Source of the DNA: Limivivens sp934393555
GTDB lineage: Bacteria > Bacillota > Clostridia > Lachnospirales > Lachnospiraceae
Direction of reading: 5' to 3'
Length of the DNA: 16,188 nt
Assembly: GCA_934393555.1 (NCBI GenBank)
Contig: CAKRQP010000045.1
Span: forward strand, 1 to 16,188
The position numbers and the translations under genes were made by a program. Position 1 is the first letter of the stretch; every line of letters begins with the position of its first letter. The notes under the pieces are model-generated. The model was not told the origin of the DNA. It worked only from the letters and a program-made list of their open reading frames with translations, and ran no database searches. This document shows, piece by piece, positions 14,477-16,188 of this stretch.

Positions 14477-14510
14477 GTTTAGTGCAACTAAACTTAAAGT
14501 TTAACGCAAC
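14477..14510 (+). promoter_or_regulatory. Operator-like dyad and direct repeat at the transcription start
   Basis: GTTTAG TGCAA CTAAAC (14477-14493) is a perfect 6-base dyad. AAACTT A AAGTTT (14490-14502) is a second overlapping dyad. GTTTAGTGCAAC (14477-14488) recurs as GTTTAACGCAAC (14499-14510), 10 of 12 identical, with a 22-base step, about two helical turns. The position just after the -10 suggests repression, most simply by the XRE-cupin protein encoded downstream. Confidence 0.65.
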
Positions 14511-14700
14511 AGTTCAGAACATCAGCGAAATGGAAAATCAGACTATGCAAACTTGTTTGCAATAGGATGAATTTTTTATTTCGTAATGGGCGGAACGCCC
14601 ATTAGCCTCAGACTGAAGCTGCGAATGCAGCGAAAGCGCATGCAATGCGCGGGTCTGTGGCCTGTTGTTTTGAACGTCCTGAACAGTTACAGTTTAATAA
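14505..14700 (+). ncRNA. Highly structured 5' leader before the XRE-cupin gene (candidate cis-regulatory RNA or palindromic repeat element)
   Basis: The region between operator and gene holds a chain of helices. The palindrome TGCAAAC TT GTTTGCA is at 14546-14561. A 9-pair hairpin TAATGGGCG/CGCCCATTA with GAA loop is at 14584-14604. A long stem GCC-T-CAGAC (14605-14613) pairs with GTCTG-T-GGC (14653-14661) and encloses two hairpins: GCTGC GAAT GCAGC (14618-14631) and GCGCAT GCA ATGCGC (14636-14650). A possible closing stem pairs GTTCAG (14512-14517) with CTGAAC (14679-14684), extended by AAC/GTT across an A-A mismatch. No terminator T run follows. I do not recognise it as a known riboswitch. 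It may instead be a dispersed REP/MITE-like element. Confidence 0.55.
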
Positions 14701-14720
14701 TCACAAAAGAAGGTGACTAT

Positions 14721-15260
14721 ATGGAGATAGGAAGGAAGATCAAGGATCTCCGGATTGCCAAGGGACTGACACAGGAAGAGCTGGCCGACCGTTCCGAACT
14801 TTCCAAGGGATTTATCTCACAGCTGGAACGCGATCTGACCTCCCCTTCCATTGCAACTCTGGCAGATATCCTGCAGGTTCTGGGCAGCAGCCTCAATGAA
14901 TTTTTTTATGAGGCGCCGGAGGAACAGATTGTTTTCAAAGCAGAAGACTATTTCGTCAAATCTGATCCGGAACTGAACAATACCATTGAATGGATCGTTC
15001 CGAATGCCCAGAAAAACATCATGGAACCTATCCGGCTGACTTTGGGTCCCGGTGGTACCACTTATATGGATCTTCCTCATGAGGGAGAAGAATTCGGTTA
15101 TATCCTGACCGGCGTTGTCACGATCCATATCGGAAATAAAAGTTACAAAGTAAAAAAAGGGGAAACCTTCTATCTGATCCCAAACAAAAGTCATTCTCTT
15201 GAAAACACCGGAAAGACACCGGCCCAGATTCTCTGGATCAGTTCACCCCCAAGCTTTTAA
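14721..15260 (+). CDS. XRE-family regulator with cupin domain (PuuR-like), probable regulator of polyamine uptake
   Basis: A 179-aa regulator. Residues about 4-60 are an XRE/Cro helix-turn-helix (IGRKIKDLRIAKGLTQEELA, then SKGFISQLERD as recognition helix). Residues about 104-175 are a Cupin_2 barrel (LGPGGTTYM..HEGEEFGYILTG, then KKGETFYLIPNKSHSLENTG). XRE-cupin proteins such as E. coli PuuR commonly sense polyamines or related ligands and repress neighbouring genes. Here the gene is 23 bases ahead of potA and behind an operator-like promoter, so autoregulation of a polyamine-uptake operon is inferred. AAGGTGA lies 4 bases before the ATG at 14721. The frame is open back to an ATG at 14586, but that stretch encodes RNA hairpins and has no family match, so it is excluded. 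Confidence 0.9.
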   Translation: MEIGRKIKDLRIAKGLTQEELADRSELSKGFISQLERDLTSPSIATLADILQVLGSSLNEFFYEAPEEQIVFKAEDYFVKSDPELNNTIEWIVPNAQKNIMEPIRLTLGPGGTTYMDLPHEGEEFGYILTGVVTIHIGNKSYKVKKGETFYLIPNKSHSLENTGKTPAQILWISSPPSF

Positions 15261-15283
15261 ATACGAAGGAGAAAACAAAGACC

Positions 15284-16188
15284 ATGAGCAAACATCTCAT
15301 CGATTTACAGCATATTTCCAAATCTTATGACGGCCAGATGATTCTGGACGATCTGAACCTCTATATCCGTGAGAATGAATTTCTCACACTTCTTGGTCCC
15401 AGCGGCTGTGGAAAGACTACCACGCTCCGTCTGATCGGCGGCTTTGAAACACCGGATCAGGGAAAGGTCATCTTTGACGGAAAAGATATCACTTCTCTCC
15501 CGCCCAACAAACGGCAGCTGAATACCGTTTTCCAGAAATACGCTCTTTTCCCTCATATGACCATCGCAGAGAACATCGCTTTCGGTCTGAAGATCAGGAA
15601 GAAAAGCAATGCCTATATCCAGGACAAGATCAAATATGCTTTAAAGCTCGTAAACCTGGATGGATTTGAAAACCGTACTTCAGATTCCTTAAGCGGCGGC
15701 CAGCAGCAGCGTATCGCCATTGCCCGCGCTATTGTAAACGAACCGAAGCTTCTGCTTCTGGACGAGCCTCTTGGTGCTCTGGACCTCAAGCTCCGTCAGG
15801 ACATGCAGTATGAGCTGATCCGTCTGAAAAACGAACTGGGCATCACGTTCATTTATGTCACTCATGACCAGGAGGAAGCCCTTACCATGTCTGATACCAT
15901 CGTCGTCATGAACCAGGGTTACATCCAGCAGATCGGTACGCCCGTAGACATCTACAACGAGCCGGAAAACGCCTTCGTTGCAGACTTTATCGGAGACAGC
16001 AACATCATCGACGGCATCATGCTGGAGGATAAACTGGTAGAGATCCTTGGCGCAAAGTTCCGCTGTGTGGACACCGGCTTCGGACAGAACCGGCCTGTGG
16101 ATGTGGTGATCCGTCCGGAAGACGTCGATCTTGTCAAACCGGGTCAGGGCATCATCAATGGGGTTGTCACCCATCTGATCTTCAAGGG
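15284..16188 (+). CDS. potA: PotA, spermidine/putrescine ABC transporter ATPase (runs off window)
   Basis: ATP-binding subunit of the PotABCD polyamine importer; 301 codons are visible before the edge. Motifs: Walker A GPSGCGKTT (38-46), Q-loop Q84 in FQKYALFPHMT, signature LSGGQQQR (136-143), Walker B LLLLDEP (156-162) with D-loop GALD, and H-loop H194 in YVTHDQEEAL. The segment after the ATPase (FVADFIGDSNIIDG, 231-244, then VVIRPEDV) is the start of the regulatory TOBE region and is characteristic of PotA. The ribosome binding site AAGGAG lies 12 bases before the ATG, longer than usual. It follows the XRE-cupin stop by 23 bases and is expected to be followed by potB, potC and potD beyond the window. 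General sugar ABC ATPases look similar, but the tail wording and the regulator favour PotA. Confidence 0.9.
   Translation, partial: MSKHLIDLQHISKSYDGQMILDDLNLYIRENEFLTLLGPSGCGKTTTLRLIGGFETPDQGKVIFDGKDITSLPPNKRQLNTVFQKYALFPHMTIAENIAFGLKIRKKSNAYIQDKIKYALKLVNLDGFENRTSDSLSGGQQQRIAIARAIVNEPKLLLLDEPLGALDLKLRQDMQYELIRLKNELGITFIYVTHDQEEALTMSDTIVVMNQGYIQQIGTPVDIYNEPENAFVADFIGDSNIIDGIMLEDKLVEILGAKFRCVDTGFGQNRPVDVVIRPEDVDLVKPGQGIINGVVTHLIFK

Noticed and set aside
14546..14580. Palindrome TGCAAAC-TT-GTTTGCA followed by T6 as a terminator
   Set aside because: The stem is AT-rich and the T run is ten bases away, too far for a rho-independent terminator.
14586..14720. 45-codon upstream extension of the XRE-cupin gene
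   Set aside because: The stretch folds into RNA hairpins and begins inside one. A proper Shine-Dalgarno and the family-typical start are at 14721.

Overview
The window reads as chromosomal DNA from a gut-type Clostridia, most likely a Lachnospiraceae (Blautia, Dorea or Ruminococcus-like). The reasons are AGGAGG-type ribosome binding sites, near-consensus sigma-A promoters, GC content in the high forties, and a gene set typical of that family: TrkA/TrkH, an aromatic cell-wall-binding repeat protein, an LTA-synthase-like sulfatase, and an XRE-cupin regulator next to potA. No transposase, integrase, phage gene or CRISPR array is visible. The genus assignment is inference from style, not from a marker gene.

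Layout. At the left edge (1-110, minus) is the first part of a LysR-type regulator. Bases 111-405 hold no gene, but contain two GC-rich hairpins, inverted repeats and the strong terminator of a tRNA-Leu(CAA) (406-488, minus) that has its own promoter. Next comes the potassium-uptake pair trkA-trkH (minus, 3417 to 600), with an extended -10 promoter and a strong terminator. From 11864 down to 3529 lies a tight minus-strand run of six genes behind one perfect-consensus promoter: corA, a rhomboid-like membrane protein with a zinc-ribbon tail, pyk, an LTA-synthase-like sulfatase, a lysA-type decarboxylase, and a secreted cell-wall-binding protein with an NlpC/P60-like domain. Gaps in the run are 12-59 bases with no convincing terminator. 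It combines Mg2+ uptake, the last step of glycolysis, and envelope or amino-acid functions.

The plus-strand gene aroC (12057-13160) is divergent from corA and has its own promoter and a hairpin-bearing leader. It ends in a strong bidirectional terminator shared with a convergent lactonase-family gene (13240-14310, minus). To the right, a divergent plus-strand promoter (14445-14472) is followed by a dyad and direct-repeat operator, an unusually structured leader of about 240 bases, an XRE-cupin regulator (14721-15260) and the start of potA (15284 to the edge). This is the beginning of a polyamine-uptake operon with its likely own regulator.

The points most worth a second look are: (i) the multi-hairpin leader before the XRE-cupin/pot operon; (ii) the NlpC/P60-like domain whose nucleophile Cys is Ser; (iii) the rhomboid-fold protein lacking the catalytic motif but carrying a zinc ribbon; and (iv) the lysA-type enzyme in which the PLP-stacking His motif is rewritten.
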